Below, one piece after another: positions 1-8,039 of a DNA stretch of 44,637 nt. The DNA is taken from assembly GCF_023241715.1 (NCBI RefSeq), contig NZ_JALQCW010000018.1, positions 1 to 44,637 of the forward strand, written 5' to 3'. A program made the position numbers and the translations under genes. The DNA is from Pseudomonas morbosilactucae (GTDB lineage Bacteria > Pseudomonadota > Gammaproteobacteria > Pseudomonadales > Pseudomonadaceae). Numbering within the stretch: position 1 is the stretch's first letter; every line of letters starts with the position of its first letter. Below the pieces are notes generated by a model. It did no database searches and had not been told where the DNA came from. It was given only the letters and a program-made list of their open reading frames with translations.

Positions 1-35
1 GGCCTTGGATTGGGCGGTGATTTTGCGGCCGTAAT

Positions 36-58
36 CGCTGGCAAACCAGCGCCTACAA
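36..58. repeat. REP-like element
   Basis: The stretch has CGCTGGC, AACCAGCG and CCTACAAA in the usual order of a Pseudomonas REP: a short imperfect stem (CGCTGG/CCAGCG) followed by a CCTACA tail. It lies just downstream of the minus-strand operon that ends at 69. Bases 1-35 show no recognisable feature. Confidence 0.5.
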
Positions 59-68
59 AAGCCAGCGG

Positions 69-377
69 TTACAAGGTGAGGTCCAGCAGGGCCGAGCCCA
101 GGCATTTGCCGTGGGCGTCCAGTGCCAGCGAGCGGGTCACGCCGCCGCGCAGGATGCCCGGCAGCACGAAGTTCAGCGCCTGTACGTTGGGCAACTCATA
201 GCGCCGCACCGGCGCCGCACCAGGCTCCAGCAAGGCCGAAAAGAACTCGGCCACTCGCTCGGCCGTGAGCTGCTCGCGCAGCAACGGATAATCCTCGGCG
301 CGGTAGGCGATGATCGAGATGTTCGAGGTGTCGCCCTTATCGCCGGTACGGGAATGGGCCAGGCTGTGCAGTTTCAT
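69..377 (-). CDS. AtuA-like small protein (ferredoxin-fold companion of the AtuA family)
   Basis: This 102-residue protein begins MKLHSLAHSRTGDKGDTSNI, and the SRTGDKGD motif is typical of the small AtuA-related domain. That domain is either fused to the C-terminus of AtuA/DUF1446 proteins or encoded next to them. Its ATG overlaps the stop of the upstream AtuA-like gene by 4 bp (ATGA), so the two are translationally coupled. The pair probably works as one enzyme or complex in catabolism of an acyl-CoA or a related organic acid. The named family member, AtuA, belongs to acyclic terpene utilisation in P. aeruginosa, but nothing else here indicates terpenes. The exact reaction is unknown. Confidence 0.8.
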   Translation of the reverse strand: MKLHSLAHSRTGDKGDTSNISIIAYRAEDYPLLREQLTAERVAEFFSALLEPGAAPVRRYELPNVQALNFVLPGILRGGVTRSLALDAHGKCLGSALLDLTL

Positions 378-1704
378 GCTTCGATCCTCGGCTTGACCGT
401 GCTACGGGGCACCAGCAATGAAGCCACCGCCACCACCTGGCGCACGCTCTTGCTGGCGCCGCCACCACCGGACGGGCCATTGGTGTAAAGGGTTTCCACT
501 TCATTGCCAACTCGCACGGCCTCGCTGCGGTCCTCACAGCGGGCGGCCACCCGCAGGCGCACCTCCCAAGGCTCGACGCTGTTGCGCTGGCCATGCAGCG
601 AATCCATTCCTATCAGCTCGGCACGCACGTCCTGCATTTTTGCGCCCATCAGTTCCAGGCGCTTGAGCACCACGTCCCGTGCCAACTGAGCCCGCGCAAC
701 GGCACCAGGGCCGCCATAGGACATCTGGCCTTCGCCGATCCAACCGTCCAGATAGCCCACGCTGACTTTCAACTGCTCCGGCTGCGCATGCCCCGCAGCC
801 CCCTGGGCCCGCACCCGGTCAACGCCCTCCTCGACAAAGGCCACCTGAGAAAAGTCGGCGGTGACGTCCGGCGTCAGGTACGCCGCCGGGTCGTGGACTT
901 CATAAATCAGTTGCTCCGTGCAGGTAGCACGGCTGACCCGCCCCCCTGACCCGGCCACCTTGGTGATCAAGGCCTCGCCCTCGGAATCGATCTCGGCCAA
1001 GGGGAAACCCAGGCGCGCCAGGTCATCCACATCCTTGAAACCCGGATCGGCAAAATAACCGCCGCTGACCTGGCCTGCACATTCCAGCAAATGGCCAACC
1101 AAGGTCCCGCGCCCCAGGCGCTGCCAGTCGTCCGCCGCCCAGCCGAACTCGAACATCTGCGGCGCCAGGAACAACGACGGGTCCGCCACGCGCCCGGTGA
1201 TCACCACATCCGCATCGGCATGCAAGGCATCCAGAATGCCGTCGACACCCAAATAGGCATTCGCGGAAATCACCCGCGGCCCCAGGGAGCCCAGGCTCCG
1301 GCCGTTATCCAGCACCTGCTCGGGCTGCTGACGCAACAAGTCCAGTACATCGTCACCCACCACCGCCAGCACCTTGAGATCGAGCCCCAGTTCACTGGCG
1401 ATCCGCCGGACCTCAGTGGCCGCGGCCACCGGGTTGGCCGCCCCCATATTGGTGATGACCCGCAGGCGCCGCCGACCTTCAGGCCGGCCGACAAAAGGCA
1501 GGACGCGGCGCATGCGCTCACTCAGCAGCGGGTCGTAACCGCCTTGTGGGTCGCTGATGCGCGCCTGCTGCGCCAGGGCAATGGTGCGCTCCGCCAAGCA
1601 TTCGAAGACCAGGTAATCCAGGTCGCCCTGGGCCGCCAACTCGATGGCCGGCTCGATACGGTCGCCCGAGTAACCGCGCCGGCGCCGATACGTATGGTTT
1701 TCAT
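374..1704 (-). pseudogene. AtuA-family (DUF1446) protein, interrupted by a single-base frameshift near its start
   Basis: The long open frame (TTG at 1639 to the stop at 374) encodes 421 residues of an AtuA/DUF1446 protein, including FECLAERTIALAQ, GDDVL, ITGRVADPSLF and NGPSGGGG motifs. The natural start is the ATG at 1704, which reads MKTIRIGAGA. The expected continuation GYSGDRIEPAIELAAQG is present, but in another frame from 1675. One base is missing near 1675-1678, where the minus strand reads GGCGC then GGTTAC and a G or C is expected between them. With that base restored the protein would have about 443 residues, the normal family length. The start is 1 base from the upstream transporter stop, so the operon is transporter, AtuA-like, small AtuA-like. 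It may be a real recent mutation or a sequencing error. A short product from the TTG at 1639 is conceivable but would lack the conserved N-terminal glycine-rich strand. Confidence 0.8.
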
Positions 1705-1705
1705 C

Positions 1706-3001
1706 TTAAAAAACTCCCAGCAACAGCGCGGTCAGGGTCATCAACACCGACGCGGCGAACAGAAAAGGGATGGTGAAGCGCTGGTGGTCGGCCAGTTCGA
1801 TCTTGCACAGGCCCACCAGCAGGAAAGTCGCTGGGGTCAGCGGGCTCACCGGGAAGCCGGTGGTGTGCACCCCGAGCAACGAGGCCTGGGCCACTTGCAA
1901 CGGGTCGACGCCCAGGGCCTTGCCCACTTCGGCGATCACCGGCATCACGCCGAAGTAATAGGAATCGGGGTCGAACAGCATGCTCAGCGGCATGGACAAC
2001 AAGCCCACCACCGTCGGAATCAGCTTGCCGTGGCCGGCGGGAATCTGCGCCACCGCCACTTCGGCAATCGCCTTGAGCATGCCGGTGCCCTGCATGATGC
2101 CGGTGAACACACCGGCGGCGAGCAGGATACTGGCCATGGTCAAGGCGGTCTTGGCATGGGCGTCGATGCGGGCACGCTGGGCCTCGACGTCCGGGTAGTT
2201 GATGCACAGCGCCAGCACGGTACCGACCATGAACATCACCACCGGATCGACCCAGCCGGCAATCATGATCAGCATCACCAGCAGGGTCAGCAGCAGGTTG
2301 ATCCAGAAGCGCCCGGGACGACGCAGCGCTTCCTCGGCCTCGCTCAACACCCGGCTCGGCACCCCTGCCCCACTGACGGCATTTGCCCCCAGGCCCAGGC
2401 GCCGCTCTTCACGGCGGCCCAGCCACCAGGCACTGGCAAAAACAAACAGCAGACCGACGATCTGTACCGGGATCAGAGGCTGGAACAGGTCCGCCACCGG
2501 CACATGCAGGGCTGCCGAAGAACGCAGCACCGGGCCGGTCCAGGGCAGGAAGTTGACCCCGGCGGCCATGGCCGCGACGCAGGCGAGAATCCTCCGGTCG
2601 ATGCCCAGCCGGGTATAGAGCGGCAGCATGGCCGGCACCGTGACCAGGAAGGTCACCGCACCGGAACCATCCAGGTGCACCAGCAGGGCCAAGAGTGCGG
2701 TACCCACCACAATCCGCGTCGGCCGGGTGCCGACCGTGCGCAGGATGCGATCGATGATCGGATCGAGCATGCCGGCGTCGGTCATGATGCCGAAGAACAG
2801 AATGGCAAAGACGAACATGCCCACCACCGGGGCGACGTTCTTGATCCCGGCGACGATAAAGGTGCTGGTTTGCAAGCCGAACCCGGCGAGCAAGGCGGCA
2901 ATGATCGGCAGCGCAATCAGCGCAACCAGGGGAGAGAGGCGTTTGCTCATGACAGCGGCGAGCAGACAGAGAATGGTGATGACACCGATTGTGGCGAGCA
3001 T
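1706..3001 (-). CDS. CitMHS-family citrate/organic acid:cation symporter
   Basis: A 431-residue inner-membrane protein with about a dozen hydrophobic segments. It contains HLDGSGAVTFLVTVPAMLPLY and FLPWTGP, hallmarks of CitM/CitH-type transporters that carry metal-citrate or related tricarboxylates. I chose the ATG at 3001 over the upstream start at 3040 because a GGAG ribosome-binding site lies 7 bases before it and the protein then begins directly with a membrane helix (MLATIGVITILCLLAAVMS). It is the first gene of the minus-strand operon with the AtuA-like pair, and it is divergent from the LysR regulator at 3133. The substrate is probably the acid that the AtuA-like enzyme degrades; citrate itself is only one candidate. 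Confidence 0.85.
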   Translation of the reverse strand: MLATIGVITILCLLAAVMSKRLSPLVALIALPIIAALLAGFGLQTSTFIVAGIKNVAPVVGMFVFAILFFGIMTDAGMLDPIIDRILRTVGTRPTRIVVGTALLALLVHLDGSGAVTFLVTVPAMLPLYTRLGIDRRILACVAAMAAGVNFLPWTGPVLRSSAALHVPVADLFQPLIPVQIVGLLFVFASAWWLGRREERRLGLGANAVSGAGVPSRVLSEAEEALRRPGRFWINLLLTLLVMLIMIAGWVDPVVMFMVGTVLALCINYPDVEAQRARIDAHAKTALTMASILLAAGVFTGIMQGTGMLKAIAEVAVAQIPAGHGKLIPTVVGLLSMPLSMLFDPDSYYFGVMPVIAEVGKALGVDPLQVAQASLLGVHTTGFPVSPLTPATFLLVGLCKIELADHQRFTIPFLFAASVLMTLTALLLGVF

Positions 3002-3132
3002 GGGGCAGCTCCAGTGTGCCGTTTCGCTGTGCCGGGGCACGGAAGCGGGCGGTTATTGTTTTCCCCGAGTATTGGAACCGCGCTAGTCTTTGTAAATTGG
3101 AATATTCAGTGCCTTGCATTCGGAAAAACAAA
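3002..3132. promoter_or_regulatory. divergent promoter region between CitMHS transporter and LysR regulator
   Basis: This 131-bp gap separates two divergent genes in the layout usual for LysR control. It contains an AT-rich stretch near 3090-3108 with the palindrome GAATATTC at 3100-3107. A LysR dimer could bind here, but I could not fix a T-N11-A box with confidence. Confidence 0.4.
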
Positions 3133-4038
3133 ATGAAAAATTCGATTCAGCACATCCAGGCCTTCCTCGCCGTGGCCCGCAGCGGCAACTTCACCAAGGC
3201 CGCCACTGAGCTGCATCTGTCGCCTTCGGCGCTGACGGTGCAGGTTCAACAATTGGAGGACTGGCTGGGGGTCGCCCTGCTGGATCGCAGCCCGCGCCAC
3301 GTCAGCCTGACCGCCGCCGGCCAGGAAGCCCGTGGGCCGATGGAGAAACTCTTGCTGGACCTGGACAACATTGTCAGCGGCTCCCGGGACCTGGCCGCCC
3401 TGCGCCGTGGCGTGGTGACCATCGCCGCCCTGCCCTCGGTGTGCGCGGGCGTGCTGCCACCGGCCTTGCGCCTGTTTCGCGAACGTTTTGCCGGGATCGA
3501 GGTGCGCCTGCAGGATTTGGTCGCCCACCGCATCCACGCCCAGGTACGCGCCGGCGAGGTGGATTTCGGCATCGGCGGCCGCGCCCGACTCAGCCATGGG
3601 CTGGACTTCCAACCGTTGCTGGTGGATCGCTTGTGCCTGTTCGTCGCCCTCGACCACCCGCTGGCCCAGCGCACCTCGGTGGGCCTAAAGGAACTGGCGG
3701 TACACCCCATCATCCTCACCGGCCGCGATAGCAGCGTGCGCGAGCAGGTCGAAGCACTGTTCGATGAAAGCCGCCTGACCTTGCTCTCGGCGATGGAGGC
3801 CAACTACATGACCACCGTCCTGGCCCTGGTGCGCCAGGGCCTGGGCGTTACCCTGCTGCCGGAGTCTGCCGATGACGGTCGCGAAGGCTTGCGACGCATC
3901 ACCGTCAAACACCCCAAAGTCAGCCGTGAAATCGGCCTGATCCGCCGCAGCGGCCAGCACTTGAGTCCGGCAGCCCAGCGTTGTTATCAAATGCTCGAAG
4001 AGTGCCTGGCCGACACTCCAGCAACTGAAAACCCCTAA
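3133..4038 (+). CDS. LysR-family transcriptional regulator
   Basis: A 301-residue regulator. Residues about 1-60 form the LysR winged helix-turn-helix (FLAVARSGNFTKAATELHLSPSALTVQVQQLE, then LLDRSPRHVSLTAAG). The rest is the periplasmic-binding-protein-like effector domain (VTIAALPSVCAGVLPPALRLFRERF, GEVDFGIGG). The start is the ATG at 3133 because the LysR domain begins there; the open frame extends upstream to 2989, but that part overlaps the divergent gene's start. It most likely activates the transporter and AtuA-like operon on the opposite strand in response to the transported acid. This is inferred from the divergent position only. Confidence 0.88.
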   Translation: MKNSIQHIQAFLAVARSGNFTKAATELHLSPSALTVQVQQLEDWLGVALLDRSPRHVSLTAAGQEARGPMEKLLLDLDNIVSGSRDLAALRRGVVTIAALPSVCAGVLPPALRLFRERFAGIEVRLQDLVAHRIHAQVRAGEVDFGIGGRARLSHGLDFQPLLVDRLCLFVALDHPLAQRTSVGLKELAVHPIILTGRDSSVREQVEALFDESRLTLLSAMEANYMTTVLALVRQGLGVTLLPESADDGREGLRRITVKHPKVSREIGLIRRSGQHLSPAAQRCYQMLEECLADTPATENP

Positions 4039-4075
4039 CGCACAAGGCCGGTTCAGGGGGAGATTCAGGCATGCC

Positions 4076-4678
4076 TCAGTCGAGCATCGCCACATGCCCG
4101 GGTTGGCTTTGCACCCGTCGGATCCAGGCCTGGATGCCCGGGTAGCGCTGCAAATCGAAGCCGCCCTCATCAGCGACGTGGGTGTAGGCGAAGAGCGCTA
4201 TATCGGCGATGGAGTAATGTTCGCCGACCAGATAAGGCGTGCGGCTCAATTGCTGCTCCATCACGTCCAGCGCCTTGTAGCCACGCTTATGGAGTTTTTC
4301 ATACTCCTGGCGTCGATCGTCCGGCAGCCCTTGGTAGTGCTGGATAAAACGCGCCACGGCAATGTAGGGCTCGTGGCTGTATTGCTCGAAAAACTGCCAT
4401 TGCAGAACCTGGGTGCGCAAACGCGGCTCGCTGGGCAAAAACTCACTGCCGTCGGCCAGGAAATTCAGGATCGCGTTGGATTCCCACAAACAAGTGCCGT
4501 CTTCCAGCTCCAGCACCGGGATCTTGCCATTGGGGTTCTTCGCCAGGAACGCCGGGGTCTGCGTGTCGCCCCCCAGAATATCCACTGCCTGCCACTCATA
4601 GGGCAGGTCGAGCAGGTGGAGCATCAGCTTGATTTTGTAGCAGTTGCCCGAACGGTAATCGCCGTAAACCTTGTACAT
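4076..4678 (-). CDS. glutathione S-transferase family protein
   Basis: A 200-residue soluble protein. The N-terminal half is a thioredoxin-like glutathione-binding domain with YRSGNCYKIKLML near residues 8-20, where a Ser or Cys could act on the thiol, then NPNGKIPVLELEDG with the cis-proline, and ESNAIL. The C-terminal half is the helical GST domain (YSIADIALFAYTHVADEGG). Its ATG at 4678 has a strong GGGGGAGG ribosome-binding site and lies 10 bp after the aminotransferase stop, so the two are co-transcribed. The substrate is unknown; detoxification of an electrophile is the usual role. Confidence 0.88.
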   Translation of the reverse strand: MYKVYGDYRSGNCYKIKLMLHLLDLPYEWQAVDILGGDTQTPAFLAKNPNGKIPVLELEDGTCLWESNAILNFLADGSEFLPSEPRLRTQVLQWQFFEQYSHEPYIAVARFIQHYQGLPDDRRQEYEKLHKRGYKALDVMEQQLSRTPYLVGEHYSIADIALFAYTHVADEGGFDLQRYPGIQAWIRRVQSQPGHVAMLD

Positions 4679-4688
4679 GACCTCCCCC

Positions 4689-5855
4689 TTAGGCTGCCTG
4701 TGCAGCCTGTGCCTGACGGATCACACCGGCCAAGCGCTTGAGCCCTTCGTCCAGGCGCGCCGGGTCAATGTGGCTGAAGTTCAAGCGAAAATGCCCCGGG
4801 TTCAGCTCCGGCTCGGAGAAGAACGGTTCACCCGGCATAAAGGCGACATCCTGCTCCAACGCGGCCTTGAGCAAGGTCCGGGTGTCCAGCGGCTGCTTCA
4901 GGGTGAGCCAGAAAAACAGCCCGCCTTGAGGCACCTGCCAGTCGGCCAGGTCAGAGAAATGCGTCTCCAGTGCGGTCTGAAAACCGTCCCGGCGTACACG
5001 GTAGAAGGACCGCAGTTCACTGAGGTGACGCTGAAATTTCTCGGTGCCCAGCCATTGCATCGCTTGCCACTGGCCCACACGGTTGGTGTGCAGGTCCGCC
5101 GATTGTTTCAGCCGCAACAGGTGGGGAAACAAGTCCGGGCTGGCGATCAGATAACCGACGCGCAACCCCGGCAGCAAGGTCTTGGACACAGTGCCAGTGT
5201 AGATCCAGCTGGCCTTTTTCAGGCGGCTGACAATCGGCGTGGCGCTGCCGCCGTCGAAGCTCAGTTCACGGTAGGGCTCGTCCTCGATCAGGGTCACCCC
5301 GAACTCGTCCAGCAAGGCGGCCACGGCATCACGCTTGGCTTCGCTGTAGCGCACTGCCGACGGGTTCTGGAAGGTCGGGATCAGGTAGATAAAGGCTGGC
5401 TGGTGCTGCTCCAGGTTGGCCCGCAGTTGCGTCAGATCAGGGCCATCCGCCTCCAGGGGCACGGTCAGGCAGTCGGCACCGAACAGTTGGAAAATCTGCA
5501 GCGCCGCCAGGTAGGTGGGCGCTTCGAGCATGATCTGCGTGCCCTTGTCGATGTACAGCTTGGCCGCCAGGTCCAGGGTCTGCTGGGACCCACTGACCAC
5601 CAGAACCTGGCTGGCTTCGCAGGGCACGCCCAAGGCCCGGGCCTCGGCCGCGAGGATTTCGCGCAGCTGCGGTTCACCCTCGCTCATACCGTATTGGCCC
5701 ATGGCGAGCGGCATCTCATCCCACTGAATCTTGGGCAACATCACTTCAGCCGGCAGGCCTCCGGCAAACGACATCACCTCCGGGCGCTGGGCGGCGGCAA
5801 GGATTTCACGGATCAAGGAGCTTTTAAGGCGCGAAACACGTTCGGAGAAGGCCAT
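4689..5855 (-). CDS. PLP-dependent class I/II aminotransferase
   Basis: A 388-residue fold-type I aminotransferase, close to 2-aminoadipate or aromatic/branched-chain aminotransferases and to the catalytic half of MocR regulators, but without their DNA-binding domain. Visible signatures are SFAGGLPAEVMLP near the N-terminus, YGMSEGEPQLREILA, SGSQQTLDLAAKL, TFQNPSAVRYS, LIEDEPYREL and SKTLLPGLRVGYL, with the PLP-binding lysine at about residue 225. The start at 5855 is an ATG; an alternative TTG at 5894 would add 13 residues and run through the operator. It leads the two-gene operon with the GST and is divergent from the MarR gene. The amino donor cannot be determined from sequence. Confidence 0.85.
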   Translation of the reverse strand: MAFSERVSRLKSSLIREILAAAQRPEVMSFAGGLPAEVMLPKIQWDEMPLAMGQYGMSEGEPQLREILAAEARALGVPCEASQVLVVSGSQQTLDLAAKLYIDKGTQIMLEAPTYLAALQIFQLFGADCLTVPLEADGPDLTQLRANLEQHQPAFIYLIPTFQNPSAVRYSEAKRDAVAALLDEFGVTLIEDEPYRELSFDGGSATPIVSRLKKASWIYTGTVSKTLLPGLRVGYLIASPDLFPHLLRLKQSADLHTNRVGQWQAMQWLGTEKFQRHLSELRSFYRVRRDGFQTALETHFSDLADWQVPQGGLFFWLTLKQPLDTRTLLKAALEQDVAFMPGEPFFSEPELNPGHFRLNFSHIDPARLDEGLKRLAGVIRQAQAAQAA

Positions 5856-5889
5856 GGAGATCACCGCTAGCGAAGGCTGAAGGAAATAC

Positions 5890-5904
5890 GTCAAACTGGT
5901 TGAC
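5890..5904. promoter_or_regulatory. palindromic operator copy 1 (GTCAA-N5-TTGAC), probable MarR site
   Basis: GTCAAACTGGTTGAC is a 15-bp inverted repeat with perfect 5-base arms. It lies 35 bp upstream of the aminotransferase ATG, where a bound repressor would block its promoter. A second copy follows exactly 42 bp away. Confidence 0.65.
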
Positions 5905-5931
5905 CGAAATTACGCTGACCTGGATAGATAC

Positions 5932-5946
5932 GTCAATATGCTTGAC
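5932..5946. promoter_or_regulatory. palindromic operator copy 2 (GTCAA-N5-TTGAC), probable MarR site
   Basis: GTCAATATGCTTGAC repeats the arms of the site at 5890-5904 and also shares flanking bases (ATAC before, C after). It overlaps the MarR gene's start codon at 5938, which fits autorepression. Confidence 0.65.
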
Positions 5947-6390
5947 CTTAAAAACCAGACCTCACAACAAACCGCCATGGAAGCCTTTTTCTTCGGCTAC
6001 CAGGCCTTCACTGCCAAGGCGGATGAAATGCTCGAGCGCCGCGGCCTGAGTCGAGTGCATCAACGCATCGTGTTTTTTATCGCCCGCTACCCGGGGCTTA
6101 GCGTCAAGGAACTGCTGACGGTGCTCGGGGTGAGCAAGCAGGCGCTGAACATTCCGCTGCGCCAACTGATGGAAATGCACCTGGTCAACAGCGTCGCGCC
6201 TGAGAGCGACAAGCGTAAGCGCCTGCTGGAACTGACCGCCGACGGGCGGCGCTTCGAGGAGTCCCTGCGCCGCGAGCAAGTCAAATTGCTGCAGCGAGCG
6301 TTCTCCGAAGCGGGCGAAGCCGCGGTCAACGGCTGGCTGGCGGTGAACCAGGCCCTGGGTGAGAACCAGCAACGCCCCGAACGCGACTGA
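5938..6390 (+). CDS. MarR-family transcriptional regulator
   Basis: A 150-residue regulator with a MarR winged helix-turn-helix. LSRVHQRIVFFIARYPGLSVKELLTVLGVSKQALNIPLRQLMEMHLV contains the recognition helix, and DKRKRLLELTADG is the wing, a strong family signature. The start at 5938 is an ATG without a clear ribosome-binding site. A second ATG at 5977 (MEAFFFGYQAF) would give a 137-residue protein and cannot be excluded, especially as the operator overlaps the first start. It probably represses itself and the divergent aminotransferase-GST operon through the two palindromes in the 82-bp gap. Confidence 0.85.
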   Translation: MLDLKNQTSQQTAMEAFFFGYQAFTAKADEMLERRGLSRVHQRIVFFIARYPGLSVKELLTVLGVSKQALNIPLRQLMEMHLVNSVAPESDKRKRLLELTADGRRFEESLRREQVKLLQRAFSEAGEAAVNGWLAVNQALGENQQRPERD

Positions 6391-6478
6391 CCCCTCCTCC
6401 CCGGGCGCCGGCTTGCCGGCGATATGCCCTGCCCATCAGATTTTTCGCACACAACACAAAAAACATTATTTGCTTTCT

Positions 6479-6488
6479 TTGTATACAA
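6479..6488. promoter_or_regulatory. TTGTATACAA operator upstream of the AzgA-type permease gene
   Basis: A perfect 10-bp palindrome, extended to TTTGTATACAAA at 6478-6489, sits 139 bp before the permease start. It matches the t-N-GTAtAC-N-a pattern known for FadR-subfamily GntR regulators. The same sequence is found upstream of puuE and, with one mismatch, on the uraH side of the uraH/puuE gap. No regulator of that type is encoded in the window. Confidence 0.6.
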
Positions 6489-6626
6489 AAGCATAATTCG
6501 CCACGTGCGAGTTCCTGACCTTTCAGTCAACAAAACCCGCCAGCCTTGCCTGCCTCAAAGAGCCGCTGCCCACCCTCGCGTGTCCGGTTCTGGAAAAAAC
6601 AATAAAACTCTTGAGGAGTACTTGCT

Positions 6627-7976
6627 GTGGAAAGCCGCAAATCCGAAGCCCCGACGCTGGATCTCTCGCCGCCGCAGACCAGCGGTTGGCTGGAGCGAAT
6701 CTTCAAACTCAAATTGCATGGCACCACGGTAAAGACCGAGTTGATCGCCGGGCTGACCACCTTCATCACCATGGCCTACATCATCTTCGTCAACCCCAAC
6801 ATCATGGCGGATGCCGGTATCGATCATGGCGCCGCCTTCGTCGCCACCTGCATCGCCGCGGCCTTGGGTTGCCTGTTGATGGGGCTCTACGCCAACTGGC
6901 CAGTGGGCCTGGCGCCGGGCATGGGCCTCAACGCGTTCTTCACCTACACCGTGGTCGGCACCATGGGCTACAACTGGGAAACCGCCCTGGGTGCGGTGTT
7001 TATTTCCGGCGTGCTGTTCATGATTCTGACCCTGTCGCGGGTTCGCGAATGGCTACTCAACAGCATTCCCGTGAGCCTGCGCTACGCCATGGGCGCCGGG
7101 GTCGGCCTGTTTCTCGGGCTGATCGGCCTGAAAACCGCAGGCATCATCGTTGACAGCCCGGCGACCCTGATCAAGCTGGGCTCGTTGCGCGAACCGGGGC
7201 CGCTGCTGGCCGCCATCTGTTTCCTGATGATTGCTGTGCTCAGCTACCATCGGGTGTTCGGCGCGATCCTGATCAGCATCATCACTGTGACCCTGGCCGG
7301 ATGGGGCCTGGGGCTGGTGCAATACAACGGCATCCTGTCCACCCCGCCGAGCCTGGCGCCAACCTGGATGGCCATGGACATCGCCGGTGTGTTCAACGTC
7401 AGCATGATCAGCGTGGTGCTGGCCTTTCTCTTCGTACACATGTTCGACACCGCCGGCACCTTGATGGGCGTGGCCCAGCGCGCCGGGCTGGTGAACGCCG
7501 ACGGCAAGATCGAAAACCTCTCCCGCGCCCTCAAGGCCGACAGCGCCTCCAGCGTATTCGGCGCCATGGTCGGTGTACCACCGGTCACCAGCTACGTCGA
7601 AAGCGCCGCCGGTGTCGCCGCAGGTGGTCGGACTGGTCTTACCGCTGTGACCGTAGGTGTGCTATTTATTGCCGCCATGTTCTTCGCCCCGCTGGCTGGC
7701 ATGATCCCCGCTTATGCCACGGCTGGTGCGTTGATTTACGTTGCGATGCTGATGATGGGCGGCATGGCCCACATCAACTGGGACGAAGCCACCGACAGCA
7801 TTCCGGCCATCGTCACGGCGATCATGATGCCGCTGACTTTTTCCGTGGCCGACGGCATCGCCCTGGGCTTTATCACTTACGTGGTGCTGAAGGCCGGCAC
7901 CGGTAAACACAAGGAAATCTCCATCAGCCTGTACGTGCTGTGTGCGATTTTTATCGCCAAGTTCATTTTCTTGTAA
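6627..7976 (+). CDS. AzgA-type purine (hypoxanthine/guanine/adenine) permease, NCS2 superfamily
   Basis: A 449-residue inner-membrane permease with 12 or more membrane segments. Family signatures are TVKTELIAGLTTFITMAYIIFVNP, GLYANWPVGLAPGMGLNAFFTYTVV and FDTAGTLMGVAQRAGL, together with VTSYVESAAGVAAGGRTGLTAV. These identify the AzgA branch (fungal AzgA, E. coli AdeP/AdeQ/GhxP/GhxQ) rather than the uracil/xanthine branch. The start is a GTG at 6627 with GAGGAG 8 bases upstream. It probably imports purine bases that feed the urate pathway encoded downstream. The gap upstream (6391-6626) carries a TTGTATACAA operator and a REP-like GCCGGCTTGCCGGC at about 6410. Confidence 0.88.
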   Translation: MESRKSEAPTLDLSPPQTSGWLERIFKLKLHGTTVKTELIAGLTTFITMAYIIFVNPNIMADAGIDHGAAFVATCIAAALGCLLMGLYANWPVGLAPGMGLNAFFTYTVVGTMGYNWETALGAVFISGVLFMILTLSRVREWLLNSIPVSLRYAMGAGVGLFLGLIGLKTAGIIVDSPATLIKLGSLREPGPLLAAICFLMIAVLSYHRVFGAILISIITVTLAGWGLGLVQYNGILSTPPSLAPTWMAMDIAGVFNVSMISVVLAFLFVHMFDTAGTLMGVAQRAGLVNADGKIENLSRALKADSASSVFGAMVGVPPVTSYVESAAGVAAGGRTGLTAVTVGVLFIAAMFFAPLAGMIPAYATAGALIYVAMLMMGGMAHINWDEATDSIPAIVTAIMMPLTFSVADGIALGFITYVVLKAGTGKHKEISISLYVLCAIFIAKFIFL

Positions 7977-7994
7977 GCAGTACCCGTTGCCCCC

Positions 7995-8020
7995 GCCTCA
8001 CCCCGTCGGGTGGGGCTTTT
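7995..8020 (+). terminator. rho-independent terminator of the permease gene
   Basis: GCCTCACCC, loop CGTC and GGGTGGGGC form a 9-bp stem followed by TTTTGTT. It lies 19 bp after the permease stop and just before the ribosome-binding site of the LysE gene. Confidence 0.75.
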
Positions 8021-8039
8021 GTTCATATGGAGGAAAGTG

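Noticed and set aside
1091..3136. 681-residue plus-strand open frame
   Set aside because: It lies opposite the AtuA-like and CitMHS genes, is extremely rich in His, Gln, Arg and Gly, and matches no family. It is a shadow frame in GC-rich DNA.
4671..5870. 399-residue plus-strand open frame opposite the aminotransferase
   Set aside because: The minus-strand aminotransferase has all PLP signatures; the plus frame has none.
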